In this document: one piece after another, positions 5,464 to 5,578 of the stretch
How the letters are laid out: the number at the start of each line of letters is the position of its first letter
How positions within the stretch are numbered: the stretch's first letter is position 1
Notes under the pieces: model-generated
Database searches by the model: none
Seen by the model: only the letters and a program-made list of their open reading frames with translations
Told to the model about the DNA's origin: nothing
Made by a program: the position numbers and the translations under genes
Assembly: GCA_903957405.1 (NCBI GenBank)
Contig: CAJBPC010000311.1
Coordinates: 1-5,578 of the forward strand
DNA length: 5,578 nucleotides
Source: an uncultured bacterium
GTDB taxonomy: Bacteria; Bacteroidota; Bacteroidia; Chitinophagales; Chitinophagaceae
Reading direction: 5' to 3'

Positions 5464-5578
5464 TGAATAACATGTCAAACCCGTTACTGCATATTGAAGT
5501 TTCTTTTGTACATGGGCTCTTCATGCCCTTATTGTGCCTTATGGCTACAATGACCTTCTTTTATCTGCAAACAAAAAG
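5463..5578 (+). CDS. Unidentified protein with hydrophobic N-terminal segment (partial, runs off right edge)
   Basis: An open frame runs off the right edge. From ATG 5463 it gives 38 codons beginning MNNMSNPLLHIEVSFVHG, with a strongly hydrophobic stretch at about residues 13-34 (LFMPLLCLMATMTFFYL followed by QTK) that looks like a first membrane helix. An in-frame ATG at 5412 would add 17 residues (MSFAKNTSIGLLPCLDL); the frame is open back to a TGA at 5349-5351. I prefer 5463 because it places the hydrophobic helix close to the N terminus, but this is not decisive. The start loosely resembles Bacteroidota membrane-anchored AraC-type regulators or sensor proteins, but too little is visible to assign a family. 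It is divergent from the lipoprotein operon and could be its regulator, which is only a positional guess. Confidence 0.5.
   Translation, partial: MNNMSNPLLHIEVSFVHGLFMPLLCLMATMTFFYLQTK

Noticed and set aside
1..5578. Search for CRISPR arrays, tRNAs, insertion sequence ends, toxin-antitoxin or defence genes
   Set aside because: No regularly spaced repeats, cloverleaf-like sequence, transposase frame or paired small ORFs of a known defence type were seen by eye.

Overview
The window (5578 bases) looks like a piece of a Bacteroidota chromosome. The reasons are: lipoprotein and barrel families typical of that phylum (an LVIVD-repeat surface lipoprotein, a small opacity-like outer-membrane barrel and a protease-propeller-barrel fusion), start codons preceded by A/T-rich sequence without convincing Shine-Dalgarno motifs, and two exact matches to the Bacteroidota -7 promoter element TAnnTTTG in front of genes. 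Base composition is roughly balanced by eye, which would fit the Chitinophagaceae or relatives better than the AT-rich Flavobacteriaceae. That family placement is inference only. No tRNA, rRNA, CRISPR array, insertion sequence or phage gene was seen.

Layout from left to right: (1) bases 1-423, minus strand, are the N-terminal 141 codons of a PrsW-type intramembrane protease that runs off the left edge. (2) An 82-base divergent intergenic region carries a GC hairpin and a TAnnTTTG element that almost touches the next start codon. (3) Bases 506-3355, plus strand, encode a 949-residue envelope protein with a signal peptide, an HExxH...E gluzincin peptidase domain, about six TolB/WD40-like propeller blades and a C-terminal outer-membrane beta-barrel with Omp85-like features. 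(4) After a convergent gap of only 21 bases, a minus-strand pair (transcribed 5218 to 3377) encodes an LVIVD seven-repeat propeller lipoprotein followed, 3 bases later, by a small outer-membrane beta-barrel. (5) Bases 5219-5462 are a divergent regulatory region with an inverted repeat, a TAnnTTTG promoter element, small hairpins and staggered short ORFs. (6) From 5412 or 5463 to the right edge, plus strand, there is the start of an unidentified protein with a hydrophobic N-terminal segment.

Every recognisable gene product is predicted to act in the cell envelope: an inner-membrane protease, an outer-membrane peptidase-barrel, a propeller lipoprotein and a small barrel. The most unusual item is the peptidase-propeller-barrel fusion, which appears to keep its zinc-binding residues. 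The lipoprotein and small barrel are probably co-transcribed and may work together at the outer membrane. Nothing in the sequence shows a functional link between them and the fusion protein. I did not find a complete, clearly new multi-gene system.
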